This document shows positions 31,201-45,372 of a stretch of 64,000 nucleotides of DNA, piece by piece; the stretch's first letter is position 1, and each line of letters opens with the position of its first letter. This DNA comes from Tetraselmis striata (Eukaryota; Chlorophyta; Chlorodendrophyceae; Chlorodendrales; Chlorodendraceae). Made by a program: the position numbers and the translations under genes. Location: contig VCJN01003563.1 in NCBI GenBank assembly GCA_006384855.1, positions 124,001 through 188,000 of the forward strand, given 5' to 3'. Below the pieces are notes generated by a model, which did not search any database, had not been told where the DNA came from, and saw nothing but the letters and a program-made list of their open reading frames with translations.

Positions 31201-34200
31201 ATGGACCTCATGGATGGGGAGGTTGCTGTGCAAGTCAGCGGGCTGGAGGCCATTGATACTGATGCACCAACTCTAAGCGGCGATCAGGTAATGCCCCCCT
31301 TCCCAACTAGCCTGTCTTGCTCCGCCATAGTGGAAAGCCAGTTCATATTTGTTGCATGAGTATACCTGAAGGGGCCTTGTGGAAGGCTTTTACAAATCAT
31401 GTCGTGACGCCTGATATCATCTGGACCCAACGCCATGCGTCACAACCATCCCAGGGATTTGCTATACGCTACACTGCAAGGGACATATCTGGCAACGTGG
31501 CGACCGCCTCTCGCAGAGTGGGTTGACCCCCCCCCCCCCCCCCCCCCCTTCACGATGCTGGCACTTCTGTCATGCAATCATCACGAATTCTTTTCGAACG
31601 GCTGGCTCGGCAGCTACTGATAAGCCACTGCTTTACGCCACAGGTGGTAGTGCGCCCCCGCTGCGAGACGGGCGATCGTGTGTGCGAGGCTGCTCTCTGG
31701 GTATGCATGACTGGGCTAGGCTGCCAGCTTGACTTGCTGGACAGCAATGCCGCCAACCTGCCAGCGGTATGTATGTCTATTTATATCCATGGCCTACCTC
31801 GGTCGCACATGCGCATCCATCATATGTATACCATCCATCACTTGTATCCCTAAATGTCAAGATTTTCTTCCTAACACGGCATACCCTGTCCTCGTGCGGA
31901 ACTTTGCGCAGGGTCAGCCAGGATACCCAGACAGTCCACAGGTGCCCATCATCAAACTGCAGGGCGAGTGCAGCCCACCTGCGTGTGAGGATGGCACCGT
32001 TGCCTCCCTGGGCTTCCCTGTGCAAGTGTATCATCTGGTTGTGCACGATCAGTTTTCAGACCCAGGGGCATCGGCAAGAGATGCTGCAGGACGGGACATC
32101 AGCAAGCAGATAGAGACGGCGTATCATCCAAGACAGTGGAGCACCGCAGCTCCCACCCTTCCAGGGCAGCCCTTCATCGTGAAATACTCTGTGGCAAGCG
32201 CGGTGGCGGTGCGTCTCCTCTTTGTGGAGTGCCCCTCCGACGAGCGGCTGTGCAGCAGCGGTACCGCTGATCCACATTGCAGCCAGGCGGATGTGTGTGG
32301 CATTGAGCGCTTGCCAGAGTCAATCGACACGTTGCTTCAGGAAAGTTCTGCCGTCGGCACCCCAAACAGCCAATTGCGCGTTGACCTGGTGGGCGAGGAT
32401 CGAGTTCTGCTGGAGAGCGGTACGCCGTTCCCGCGCTGCAGCGGTGCCACACCGCCGGGTGTCACCTGCGACCGCGGCGCAGCACTCGTCGATCAGGGCG
32501 ATGACAACCGCATGTTGAGCTCCAAGCTTGATGTGCGCGCCCTGTCCCGCCTTGCCGGCGTTGAGACTGCTGCTGCAACAGATATGAATACTGCTGCGCG
32601 CAGTCAGCGTCCCTCATTTGCCGCTGTCAATGTGCATGCACGGCAACAACTGACGCCTGTCCTTGTCTTTCAGGTGGAAGTGCTGTGTCCTTATCATGAT
32701 CGCGTCGCCCCAAGCACGCAGCCGTGCGACTTCGACATCAATAGACCTGACGTATACCAGCTGCACTACATCGTAAGTTCCCCACCCGCCTGCCCGTGCG
32801 CCATTTGATAAAACCCGACCATCACACACATTCCGGCACAGTTGCCTCTGGTGTTGCCTCACTTCACCATCCCTTGTCAACTGGCAACTTCCAGAAGATG
32901 CCTGTGCCACAGAGGTTGGTTAAATGTGATTTGTTGCTGTTCTTGTACCATGTGGCCACTGCATAGGTGACTCCACTTGCGCTGGGACCAGACGCGGCCA
33001 TGCCCATTGGCGCAGCGGTTCGTACTGTGATAGTGCATCCGCGTTGCCCTGCAGAAGAGAGGCTATGCAGCGTGGCCTCGGCTGAGGATGATGTTGATGG
33101 CCTATCTGTGCCGTCCTGCTCCCGTGGGGGCGTTTGTGTGAACGAGCTCACTCAGCTCTCAAGCATCCTTGCTGCGATGACCTTGGACACTTTTTTTTGC
33201 CATCTCAACGGTTGTTTCACCTCCTTCGGTGCATCTCCTTGGGCAACCTGTTGTTGAAGTGCAGCAGGTGCGCGGCTGGCCTATCCAAAAAAAACAGTCC
33301 TGGTGCTACGTTCAAAGCTCTCAGCGTTGAGAGTTGCACAATTATTCACAACACATCATTGATTATGTTATTACGCTGCCACATGGGCTCAGCATCTTAC
33401 CAAATGTGTTCTTGTGTTATCTCGCAGCATTCGGTGTACGTCAAGTGTGGAGATGACGAGGACGCAACTGCATCCTTCGGCTCAGAGAAGAGCGACGCTC
33501 GTGCAGCTTGTGATGCCGGTGCGGCTGCACTCGGTGGAGACGGCATGGATCTCACCTCCGCAGTCCTTGCGCTGCCAGCCAGCTTCGAGCCGCGCGAGTG
33601 TGCAATGCGAAGCTGCGCCGCAAATCTGTTTGCGGTAAACGGGCTACAGGTGAGCCGCTGCAAGCCCGACGGGTCTGCAAGCACATGAGCCGAGAAAGGA
33701 AAGTACAGGGTTGGAACACACCGCTGTTGACATGAACCACGTCTCTAATTGGACTGAAAATGGCGCTGTATGGTTCGAATTCTCTTGACGCGAGCAAGCT
33801 AATGAACTCACTTGATGCGGTTTCACGACCACATCTGTGTACAGAATGTGCGACACGTTAGAATCAATAGGCACTGTGGGTTACTTCACAACGTGACGTG
33901 TTATTATTATTACCACATTTCTTGAAGTGACTGAAATGCGGTGATCCCCTCCAAATGACCAAACAGCTCCATGTTAGTTAGGTTTCTCTCCCTCTCTGAC
34001 TGAACTTGACGTGTTCTCTCCCTATCGCTTCTCGCAGGGTGCTCGAGTCAACACGTCAGCTTTAGTCGGAACAGAGATTGTGGTTCAATTTGCCGTTGTG
34101 GACCATCAAGGACGCGTCGCGTCTACAAACCGCACGCTTGTCATTGTTGAGCCTGAGCCGCCCTGTCCGCACGCCTCTCGCCCATATGCGTGCGTCGCCA

Positions 34201-37200
34201 TGGATAGCGATAGCCCGGACTGCTCCCCGGTGCCATGTGCCCTCCGAGTCGCCCTGCTGCGCGCTGACGAGCAGTTGCCTCCAGCACGCCTGGAGCTCTC
34301 TTCGCCACTTGGGTACAGCGACCCCGCAGATATCGTCGTCCAGTATGGCGAGCTGCTGGGGTGGAGCCTCACGCCATGCAGGCCCAGCTCATCACAAAGC
34401 AGCAGCGGGTGCGGCGCAATCGTGATCGGTGACAGTGCCGACTTGTACGCCATCGAGGTATGCCTTGCGTATTCGTCTTGTACTTTATGGTTCACTGGAG
34501 AACGCACATATTGTGTTCCATGTTTGACAGATCAAGTACTTGGAGCACCGTCACGCTGTTCATGCCGCTGACCGTGCTGCGGCCCATTCCTGGCGCCAGG
34601 TGGAGGAGGTGCTGCAGCTGGACTGCGTCGGCGCTCATAGCAGCCGCGGCGACGGGTGCAATGCCTGTCCTGTTGAGCTGGCGGGCGCCCCCGGGGGACC
34701 GCACTGCCTGCCGGGCCGCTATCAGTACCGCTATAACCTGATCCGATCACCGCCTGGGCCATCTGCTTCTGGCGAAGAGGACGATGCACCTGAGATGCCT
34801 CAAACGCTGGTGCGCAACCTGACCGTCGAGTGGCGCGCCACGGTGGAGATGGACCTTGTGCTGCAGCTGGCTGCTGGGTCTGACGAGCTGGTGGAAGGCA
34901 TCGCGGCGATGGGTGACAGCCCCACGATTGATGCACTGAGGGGCGCACTGGCAGAGTGGGCCGCAGCAGAGGCAGGCGCACCAATAGCCGCGGTCAGGGT
35001 GCGCTTAGCGGCGCCCCCAGGTGGGGTGGTAACCGCCGGAGCGACAGCGCTGCGGCTGGCAGTGACGGTGGAGCTGGTCAGCAGCCACCACGCGGATCTC
35101 CTGCCTGTGGGTGATGGCCTCGAGGCGGCAGCGGAGCGGCAGGCTGCGCGGCTGCTGGAGCTCGCGGGCGACCAACCGGGCCGCGAGCTCTCGCTCCTGA
35201 GCTCGCTGCAGCAGAACAGCAGCACGCGCGTCGACTTACTGGCCGGGATTCAGGTGCGCTTAGGGCACGCTTGCGCACATGCCTATCCCTTACGCCTTCC
35301 TTATAGTACAGCAGGTGTCCCAACAACACCCACACCACCACCTTGTTCTGTCATAGGGGAATCAGGGATAGGGGCTCCGCCTTTGTGCTGGCGTCTAGAG
35401 CCAGCATTGCTTCATCGGCCTAGTGTTCTGCAGCAGGGGACATGTTGGCGGAATGCAACTGGGAGTTGCACGTCGGATACTGTGAGTCTTGATGTGATGC
35501 TGGCAGTTATAAGCCGCGCCAATTGATGATTACTACATCACGTGATGTAGTAATCATCATCACGATTTCCTACATCACCACATCATGTGTATAATATCTA
35601 TGCTTGCGCACATCACCCCCACCCTCCTCCTCACTCTTGTTGCTCATGCCATTAGTGTGCGTACCAGTCTGCTTCATAGCGATGACGTTGCACATATGGT
35701 GGATCGTCCGTGTGTGCCACCGCAGGGCGTCCGCCTGTGGATGGAAGAGGGTCCGACAAGCATCCCACTTCGCTGGCGCGATGGCCGGTACGCATGGCTG
35801 ATCGCCGAGATTGGGCGGCAAGCGGCAGTGATGCGGGACCTGGAAGCTCGCGTTATGGGGCTTGCGATCAGTCTCGCCTCTATGCGCCTTGGCAACAGCG
35901 AGCTTGGCAGGCTTGCGCAGCAGGCGATCGTCGATGATGTCATGGCTGGCTATATCGGCCAAGCATCCGCATTGTCGGACCTTGGCCCATCCCTCGTGGA
36001 GGCGGCGGTCGACCTGCTGCCACCCGACAGGATCGAGGCCTTCCAAAACGAGTTTCAAACGGCGCTGGCAATGTCTGCGCTCAGCGAGGCATCCTTTGGC
36101 TTTGTTGACGCACAGGTGAGATCAGGAATGGGGATTTGTGTGCCAATTTCCACCTTTCGCCCGGTCCTGCCAAAGCATTCCCCCTTACGTGATCCCAGCA
36201 GCGCTTGCAGCGTTAAAGAGTGCTGTTATCAGCATCATCCATCCCGCTCTTTCATCGCACATTGAGTATCCACAGTATGGCCATGAAGCTGTGTAGTTGC
36301 ATGTACACCGCCATGGCCGGCTGGCACTGCGGCTTGCCATCAAGTCTTACACCATGGACATCAGTGCGCTGTGGTTTTGGTGACCGTCTCCCAGGCACAA
36401 AAAGTTACTAGTGTGTGTGAGCTCGTGGCTGTCCCGGCCTAATTTACCACTGGGAATGGCCGCCCGCAGAGCGCGGCCCACTTGTCTCTCCAATCGCTGA
36501 TTGGGGGCGCCGCTGCATCCAATGGTGACGGGTCCATTGACGGCCAAGACTGCCCAAGCGGCAGCGCAAGCATCGGGCCCGAGGTGCGATCGTGGTGTGC
36601 TTTAAAGTGATGCTTGGTGCGCATGCTTAATGCCAATGGGAGAGAGGCAGGCGTCTCTCCCCCACCGCCCCCCGTCTCTTTCTCTCTCTCCCTCTCTCCC
36701 TGTCTTGTGCTGACCACTTTGGCCTTGTACGTCCATCGCCCAATCCACCGCAGAGGCGCTATGCTATACAATTCACGGTGGAGGCGTCTGCAACTACGCC
36801 GCCCACAGCTGACGAGTCTGCCGCCGCAGCCCCTCCGGGGAGCCGCCGGCTGCTTCAGCTGCAGGAGAGGGCCCGAGCATCTGACTTGTTTGCTCCCACA
36901 GCAAGGAATTCTACAACTCAAAGTGGGTTGAAGATGTGGTATGGATACCATGTGACGCCGGGGCGACGGGAGCGGGCCGCGCAGGTGCGCCAGTCTATTC
37001 CCAATGCCTGAGGCCATTCAGCGCCTATCGGTAGCGCTGAATAACTTCATTGGAGTGCAAAATCGGCCACGAGTGGCAACGCCCCTGCTCTGCATGACCT
37101 CCGCACTTGTTGCCAATTGCCTGACTGCGCGCTGCGTGGCATGTTCGCTGCGCCGCAGGCATCGACAAGCAGCGTGCGCGCGCGCCGCGTAGGCGCCACG

Positions 37201-40200
37201 CGCGGGAGCGCCGCGCTGTTTGGCGGCGTCCTCATGCACATGCTTCGGCGGGAGAGGCCCAACCTGGACTGCGGCAAGGTGCGCCGCGCTGAGCTCAGCC
37301 GCCAGTCAATATACATCTGCCCCCCCCCCCCCCCCCTCTCCCTGAGCATGCCGGGCGTGCCGCTCCCTGTCATGCGCGGTGCTTGTGCCGCTGCAGGTCG
37401 CACCTGATGAGCAGCCGGGCGGTGCCGTATTTTCTCGGATCCTGGGGGCGCGATACGACCGGCTGTCACAGGGCTGCAGCGCGTACCTGCGCGCGGAGGC
37501 GGTGTCGCAAGACAGAGGCTCTTGGGGGCAGGAGGACGCCAGGCAACATCAAGAGGCCTATGCGGCGGAGGTCCCCCCCCCCCCCCCCCCCCCCCCCCCA
37601 ACCCATTTGCCCCATTGCGCTCGCCCACTGTGACGGTCCATCATAGCAACCAACAACTCCTCCTGCTCCCGCCGCTGCTGCTCTTCGGTGTTGTGCAGCA
37701 GCTACCCTGCTCGCATGCTGCTCACCAAACTGCTGCAGTAAATATAACATTCGTAATCGTCATTTACACGACATCAAAGTCGTTTACACGGCATTGTTGT
37801 TTACACGACACATGCAACACCGATGCTGTGACGACATCATGAGTGCTGTTTGCAGTGGCACATTCCCCCCCCCCCCCCCCTGCCCTTCCCGAACATCTAC
37901 CAAAGCTGTGCCTACCCTGCTAACATGGGCTAAGCTGTGCCTGCTGCAGGCCGACCCGCTGCACCCGTACGGCCGAGACGCGGTGTTTGTGCCCAGCAGC
38001 CCAATATACAACAAGCGCTTGCAGCTGGTGGGGGGGCCCTCCGCGGATGGCTCCGCATTTGCGATTCTTGCCAGATGTTTGCTGCGTTTCCTGCCGGGAC
38101 CACTGCATTGGCAGTACCCACATCGGGTAGGCGGGCTTGCTGACGCGCACAGATGGTTGCGGGTTCGCTCTCGCCAGGTGGGACGCGGTGGCTACTACAA
38201 CACCTCGGCCTACGAGTCTGCGGCATCGGACGTCAACGCGTATGGGGAGCCATTTGGCTGGCGCCACGTCGCTCTCCCTGGCTTCCGTGACGGATTCCCG
38301 CTGGTACAGTGACACTCAAAGCCGGCCGCCATGCTGCTCCCCTCCCCCCACTCCTCCTGGGGCCCCAGCTGCCAACCATGCTTGTCGGTGGCGCATTCTG
38401 CATCGCAATGAACAGAACCAACCTAACTGGTCATTCTGTGTCCTGTCCTCCACTCACAGCATACCCATATCATCCACATCAGCCAGGCGCGGTCCTCCAG
38501 AGCATTCCGCCACATTCCGCATCTCCGAACCTAGCGCGCGTCCTGAGACTTGGTTTCCCGTGCCACAGGTAGTGCAGCCGTCCGTCGGGGAAGCTCGCCT
38601 GGCAGAACTTCGCCAGTCCGTGGAGGCCGGCAACTACTGGGACGACCAGCGCTCTGAGGTATGTCTACGCGCGAGCAAAGACCAGCAGCCAAGTTCCCCA
38701 CCTTTGCCCATCGTTGTGTCCGCTGTTACCTGTTCTCCTGCCCGCGTCCGCCTCCTAACCCCCCCTCCCCCCCCTCCGCCATCCGCCACCCATCACTGCA
38801 GGAGCTGGCCGTCGAGGCGCTCAGCTATAGCCTTGAGATGTCTGTCTTCGCCTACGTCCAGATGATCTTCACGCTGAACCTAGATGGCTCCATTAGGTCC
38901 GCCTCCCTCTTCTGGTCTTCAAGGGGGAATCCCAAAGTAATAACCCAATCCACAGGCGGCCGCGCTGACGCCGCCTCGCACCCTCGTGCGCAGGTTCCGC
39001 ACGACTCACTTCCAGGCGATTCCCGACACCGGCGCCGCGGCACTTCCTGTCCAGTTCCTTCTCTCCATTGCTGTCACTGCAGCCTTGGCGGTGGTGCTCC
39101 TCTGGCAGGTGAGGAGCCTGCGGCCCCACGCGCTGCTCTGAGGCCGTCAACTCCCGGCCAGTCACAGCACCGCAAGCGACCGACACCTTCCATTGCCGCT
39201 GAGTTACAGTTGCCTGACGCCTGGTTCGTCTGCTCACGCGTTGGCGGAGAAGATGGCTCACGCATCGTTTTCCGATTAGTAGCGAAGCCTTTCAGGGAGG
39301 CACTGGATGCACCGGCAGTGTGGGTGTGTCTGTCTGTGAGGCACATCGTGTTTGGATGGCGTTTGACTCCGGCTTTCTTTCTTGAGCTTCCAACAACACC
39401 CGGCCGCAGCACACGGGGTGAAGAGCACGATGAGGAACGGCTGTGTGGCTGCTGCTGCTGCTGGTGTTGTTCTGGCTGGTATCACATCACTGAGCCGGGA
39501 TCTGTGGTTTGCAGGCGTTGCCGTGGAGTCTCTGCTGGAAGGCGCTGAAGCCTCGGAAGCGGCGGTTGCGACTGCATGGCTTAGTCACCGATTTCTTCGA
39601 CCACGAGGACATACAGCACGCCATCCGCAGGAATCGTATCGCCAGCATCAGTGTCAGTCGGGCAGTGCCGCTGGACACCCTCTCTGAGCACAGCAGCGCG
39701 AGGTCAATGTCAGAGGCGGCTGGGAGCCGCGACGACATCCTGCCCTTCACTGACAGCATTGCCAGCTTTCATGAAAAGACGGATGAAGCAAGCAAAACGG
39801 ACGAGGTGAGACGACCCCTCCCCCCCCCCCCCCCCTTCTGACAACCTCCTTCTTTTGCTGCTCAGTATTGCCTTGGCAAGCTGCTCACCCCTGACTGCCC
39901 CAGGCCACCACACGTGCACACTCGGCTCAGCTTGATGTGGCCCAGCGCACCCAATGGGCAGATTTCGAAGTGAAGTGTTTGGTTTGCACCCTGCGTGGCT
40001 GGGGGCAACGCAATGACGGCGCTGGTGTTCCGCTGCGCTTGGCTGCAGACACAGGACAACGGAACGTATGAATCGAAACCGCCAGCAGCGCGGCTGTTGC
40101 CTGGGCTGCTTGCCCTTGGTGCTGTGCTCGCGGCCGCCGCCTCGCTCGGCGCGGCTGTGCTGCTGATGGGCTCTTCATTGAGCCCGAGGGCGAGCTACCA

Positions 40201-43200
40201 GGTGCGGGCCAGCGGGCGGCCCGGCGATCCCCCGCCCCATTGCGCAACCTGCGCTGCTGTCCAGTACTGCCTGTCAGGTTGGGAGGCTGTTTGAAATCCC
40301 GGACGCGGTGCTAGACGTGACTGAACTCGTTGCATGTGGATGCAAAGGTCTACGACGCCCAAGCCTACGCACCGGCACGTGTTTTCTTGCCCAGAAAGGT
40401 GCGCAGAGCGGCTATGCCATGACAATGCTGCATGGCCCATCCTTCGTTGTTGTCTTATTGACAGCTAAGGGGCTCGCCACACGCGACTGACACGGCTTCA
40501 TCCCCGACTAGGACGACGCGGAGGTGCCAGGGGAGGTGGACCTGTGCCCCGGGTGCCCAGATCGCTGGCGGTTGCAGTCGGATCTGTCAGGACTGCAGGT
40601 CAGGCCAACCCCCTCCGACCTGTCTGTGATGTTCCCTGCCACCGCGTCCAACTGCTGTTTACCAGGCTGCCGATGGGCCGGTCACCAGCCAAGGCATTGA
40701 CAGTGTCCATGCACCTTGACCTCGGCGCGGTGTTAACACCCACACGCAGTAGCTGACGCTGTGTTGGTCCGGCATCGGGACTCGGTGTGCTGACAATGTG
40801 TACCGACCGCAAATCTACCTTCTGGGCATATCCGCCAACATTGCCTTGACGCATCAATCATCCGTTTTGAGCTCTTGACTTTGAAGCGGCAACGCATCTC
40901 AGCAGTGACGCCGTGATGATGTGCACGTGCACACTCTGTTGACGCGGCGTTGAGACTGATTGCAACTTTATTGAGACCCGCTGATGTCTTGTCGAGCGTC
41001 TCAAACGTAGCGACGGGGACATTCGCCGAGGGCACCTGCCATCGACGTGTTCTCAGCAATGCTCCGCAGCCAGCTAGCTCGGCTGACATCCCCCCCCCCC
41101 CCCCCCCCCCGCCCTCTCCACGATTGGCCTCCGGTTGCCCTGCCAGGGCATGGCATCAGACCTGACGCAAATGAGGGCGCTGGAAGGCATGTACGACGCC
41201 TTCCACTTCGTCACCGGCGTAGGCCTGATCGCCTCCATATGGCTGCTGCTTCAGCGCTGGTCGTGGCAGCCGCGCATCGGTATCATCCTGCGCACGCTGT
41301 CCTCCGCCGTGGGCGACCTCATCTCGCTGGCGCTCATCGCGCTGGGGGCGATTCTGATGCTGGCTGCCCTGGGCCATGTCCTGCTGGGCGACATCTACCA
41401 GCCCTTCGCCACGTTTGATGGCGCGCTGTACGACCTCCTGTTTGTCTGCCTGACCGGTGCGCTCCCTCCCGCCTCCCTCCGCCAGCACTTCTCACGTACA
41501 TGACCGCATGCCGGGCTTACGCCACCGGCACGCTTCCAGCCCGCACTGCGCTGTCGGCCAACCCAATGGAAGCTCCTGGGTCCGTCTATTGAAGCATTTT
41601 CCCGACGCAGATCACAGCACAGTGCCCGGGATCACGTTTGCGTTGTTGCTGTCTTGCTGATATGAACTCGAGCAGCAGCGCGTGCTGCAGCATCCCGACG
41701 CACGGTACCCATACCCCTGTGTGCGCCCCGGACCCAGGCGGCAAGATGTCGGACATCCACAGCGCCATGACGACCCCAGGGCGCGAGCAGCTGTGGGTGC
41801 TGGCCCTCCTGCAGCGCCTCCTCTACCTGCTGCTGTACATTCTGCTGGTGCTGATGATCCAGTCGTTCATCTTTGCGCTCCTGGTCTGGCAGAGCCCTGG
41901 AAGCCAGATGCTGGTGCGCGTACAGCCCGCCCCCCTAACAGAACCTGCGCCCACCGTGATCACCATCCCCACTCGGGTTTGCCCCCTATTGGTCACTCGT
42001 CGGTGGCGGCTGGCGTCCAGACCCAACCGTCTCCAATCCCTTACCCTTAACTGTCCTCGGTCAGCTTTCCACGAACAGCATGTCAGGGCGCATCCTGGCG
42101 GATTTTGCTCTCAGAGGGTTCCTGGCCACGCCTGCTCATGGCATCCAAACTCGCGGACCAACGCATGCTAAACAAACGACGGCGTGACAACAGTAGCCAC
42201 AGTCTCCTCACTGGTCTCGGCTTCTGGCTCCTCTTGCATTATAAATGTCCCGGCACTATGTCGCCGCCGCTTGCGCTTGCGACAATCTGATACTCTGACT
42301 CCAGTTTGGATCCATCTACTGTCCTTGGCCCAATGCTACGGGAGGGCAATGCAGAAGTGCAGATGCAGCATTTGTTCCCCCCCTGTACCGGCATGCACAT
42401 ACGGAGCTGCATTTCTAGAGCATTTGCAGCTTGACAACTAAGAGGGGGGGGGGGGGGGGGGGGGGGCAACATTGAGTGGCGGAGCGCCGCGGTTAACTGA
42501 GTCGGCTGGCGGCCGTCTGCTGCTGCTGCAGAGTGGCAAGGCGCCAACCATCCTCGGCCAGCTGAAGCTCGTGGCAATGGACGGGATCGCCACAGCGGCC
42601 GGCCGCCGCCGCCACCTCCGCCGGGTGCTGGGCCGCCGGCGCCGCCGGCGCACTCTGAGCGACCAGCGCAGCGCTCACCTGGAGGCGCTGAGCACGGCTT
42701 GCGCGTCGATTGCCGACCTCTCCAGGCGTCTGCAGGCCGCCAGCCGCTCGAGCTCCATCAACCCGCGGTCTTCATGGGATGCGCCCAGAAACATTACGGT
42801 ACGCCACGCCATTTCCCTCTTGTGTCTAGGTATCATTAGGTTTAAAGGTTAGGGTTTGGGTTTAGGTTTAGATCAAATCCCAAACATGCCAGACAAACCG
42901 CTCAACATATCTTCCGTAGCAACCGTCCATGCGAGCGTCGCGGCCATGTCTCCTCCTCCGCGCTATCAAAGCAATCATGCCTCAACACACCCGCCAGCAT
43001 TTCAGCGTTGCCTACCTTCGCATTCACCCCGGCGCGGGAGGGGCGGCTACGGTTGGTGTCGGCGCCAGTTGGCACTGATGACATCGGAAGTGGCCGGGCA
43101 TGAAGCAATGCAATTAGACGGGAGGTCTGTCTGTACTTCATACGGATGCGGCTGCATTGGTGCAAGCAGCTTGTCGTGGGAAGGGGTGGTCCAACGCATC

Positions 43201-44990
43201 AGGTAGTCGACGATTTGCCGTCTGCTTTGTGGCACGTATTGTCTGCATGTATTCGTAATGTACTGGTACTCGGCGGCCGGCGTATCGGAAATGGTTCTAT
43301 CATGGCCGCGGCCACCTGCATGTATTCGACAGCTCCTGGCCGTTTTGTTGCTTGCATCGCCGCCGCATGCAGTTGCTCAGCTGCGCAATGCCTGCCCCGC
43401 TGCCAAACAGGCATCCTCCCGCGTGGCGTCCATCAGCGCCGCGCTGGTCCACGCCCGCCGCTCGTCTCTTGCTCGTTCATTCGCCATCCCGCCATCACTG
43501 GGCGGTCTCAGCCAAGCTGCGTCCAAGAAATCTGCTTCGTCGCCGGCGGCCAGCCAGCGGCACACCGGGCCGGCGGTGGGCGGGTCGCTGGCTGGCAGGA
43601 TGGGCTCAGGGGCAGACCAGCTGAGCCTGCGCTCCGACATTAGGCGCCGCTCTGAACCTGGACCGTCGTGGTCGGCCCCGCTCCAGCTGAACGGAGGGAC
43701 GGCGCCCGGGGACATGGTGACGCCGCTGTCGGGCCAGGACGGTGGCGGCGACGGTGCGGACCCTCAGCTGATGCGGTGGGAGTCGGCCTCCAGGAGTACG
43801 CACCTGCGGCAGGCGGGAGCGTCATCGCTCGGAGAGCCGCCCTGGATGACGCCGTCGCACCGTGGCACACTGTTGCTGCGCCGCATCAGCAACGCGCTGT
43901 GGCTGCGGACCCCTGACGCGCGCGACCCAGCGCGCCGCTCGGGCGAGCAGCTGCCTGCCAGGCAGTGGGACGGCGACGAGGCGCTAGTGGGGCGCGCCGC
44001 AACCATCTTGGCGCGCCGCCTTGGGGAGGAGGGCGAGAGGCTGGTCAAGGTGAGGCTGCTCGGAGCCTCCTGCTCGGCAGAGGTCGAAGCGCCGTTTTGC
44101 TTTCCTCTCCCTGCTGGCAGTGCGCTTGGTGGCACGTGAAATGCTCCTCCCTCGCCCAGCGGGCATGACAAGGGTAAACTAGTTCTAAACTAAACTCAAT
44201 GAACTCATCATCCCTCGCCATGTCGCTGTCACTGACGTACGTTGGTTGCCATGCAGGAGCAGCAGCAGAACGGCCGGAGCCCGCTGGCGGCGATGCTGGA
44301 CACGGTGGCAGAGCACCTCGAGCTAGCAACGGCGCAGGCGGAGGCGCTGGCCGCCCAGTGCGAGGAGGTCGCTGCCCTGTCGGCTGCGCTGGGGCCGCTA
44401 ATCGCAGCGGCGTCTATGGGCCGCCAGCGCTCAGGCGCCACGCGCACGTTAGAGAAGACGCCAACGTGGGCCGTTCCTGTGACACCCGGGGGCATCGGGG
44501 TTCTGAGCCTGCCGTCCTCCCGTGCTGCTAGCCGGGCTGCGTCGAGAGTGGGGACTGCCGAGCCGCCACAGGTGTTGGTAGTCGGCCACTCGGACGCGGC
44601 GGAAGGACATGCAGGTGCTGGCCATGGATGACGCCGAGCCCGATAGAAGCGCTGGAGCCGAACCTGCAACGTGGGTGAGGGAGAATCCCGGCCGAGGGTC
44701 TCACGCAGAGCGCCAGCAGGACTCGCATGACAACGCCGACAACCGGCTCCACCGCTTCCAACAGCTGTCTCTGCAGCGCCCCGCCGGCAGCAACCTGGGC
44801 CAACCTGTGACGCCGGCCTGGCGCCCAACAACAGCCCCGACCGCCGGGGGCGCCGCTGGCGAGTCGCTCCCTGGCAGCACTGGGGGTGGGCACCACCACG
44901 GCCAGGTTTTGGGCAGCCGGCGGCGTACTGCGTCGACAAAACCGGCCATGGCCGCCCTAGGATGGGTTGGCGAGGAAGAAGAGCTCGACT
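28238..44990 (+). CDS. Giant polycystin/TRP-like channel with PAN-like, proline-rich and Ig-like ectodomain
   Basis: One long series of plus-strand exons; borders partly approximate. 28238-28555: Cys-bearing PAN/apple-like domain. 28555-30626: (PPSPPP)n stalk, including exons 29383-29540, 29657-29776, 29939-30031, 30187-30279, 30435-30626. 30913-35250: repeated Ig-like (DUF5011/HYR-type) modules, for example FAIRYTARDISGNVATASRR and VQFAVVDHQGRVASTNRTLV, with Cys motifs such as ECPSDERLC. 36900-38660: polycystin-type extracellular domain (HPYGRDAVFVPSSPIYN, ALPGFRDGFPLVQ). 38803-41890: membrane part with spans at 39045, 40095, 41200 and 41323, a pore-like FATFDGALYDLLF, and a last span LLYLLLYILLVLMIQSFIF. 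42470-44990: basic and coiled-coil cytosolic tail. Likely a plasma-membrane or ciliary cation channel anchored to the wall. Frame changes near 29080 and 31110-31160 and the start are unresolved; two adjacent genes are possible. Confidence 0.6.
29766..30283 (+). repeat. Tandem duplication of an exon-intron unit
   Basis: CCACCCACCGGGTAAGTGGC starts at 29766, 30021 and 30269, spacing 255 and 248 bp. Each unit holds the donor, a near-identical intron and a proline-rich exon (29939-30031, 30187-30279, first part of 30435-30626). Exon length (93 bp) and phase are preserved, so each duplication adds 31 residues without a frameshift. Confidence 0.85.
35524..35559. repeat. 36-bp perfect palindrome in an intron
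   Basis: TGATGATTACTACATCAC at 35524-35541 is followed at once by its exact reverse complement, centred on CACGTG. It lies between exons of the channel gene. Confidence 0.9.
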
Positions 44991-45243
44991 AGGGCAACCT
45001 GGGCCAGCAACCCACATCCTCTGCGTCGATCAAAACGGCGGCGCGAGGTAATGACATGCACTGCTGCATTGTAGAATACATGTGCAACTAGAGTACAAAG
45101 AAGAAGGCATGGAGAAAGCATACCAGGATATGGTTACACTGATATTAGTCAGGTGGCACAGAGCTGCCCTTGGAGTGAATAATTTGATCCAACATGGCCC
45201 AGCCGCGAGATTCCGCGCTGGGGACCACAAAGCATGTATTGGA

Positions 45244-45248
45244 TTACA
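45244..45248 (-). terminator. TGTAA polyadenylation signal, carboxypeptidase gene
   Basis: TTACA on the plus strand, about 225 bp past the stop; a second copy lies at 45134-45138. Confidence 0.5.
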
Positions 45249-45302
45249 TCGTGCTCATCAACTGGTAAACAAAGCCAGCCATGCCGAGGAAGGCCACTGT
45301 TT

Positions 45303-45307
45303 TGTAA
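45303..45307 (+). terminator. TGTAA polyadenylation signal, channel gene
   Basis: First plus-strand TGTAA after the stop near 44990; lies inside the downstream region of the convergent carboxypeptidase gene. Confidence 0.4.
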
Positions 45308-45372
45308 TATGAAAAGTCGTTTGGCAGTGTGTTGAGTGCTCACGAGGGGAGCTCTCTGCACATACAGAAGAA

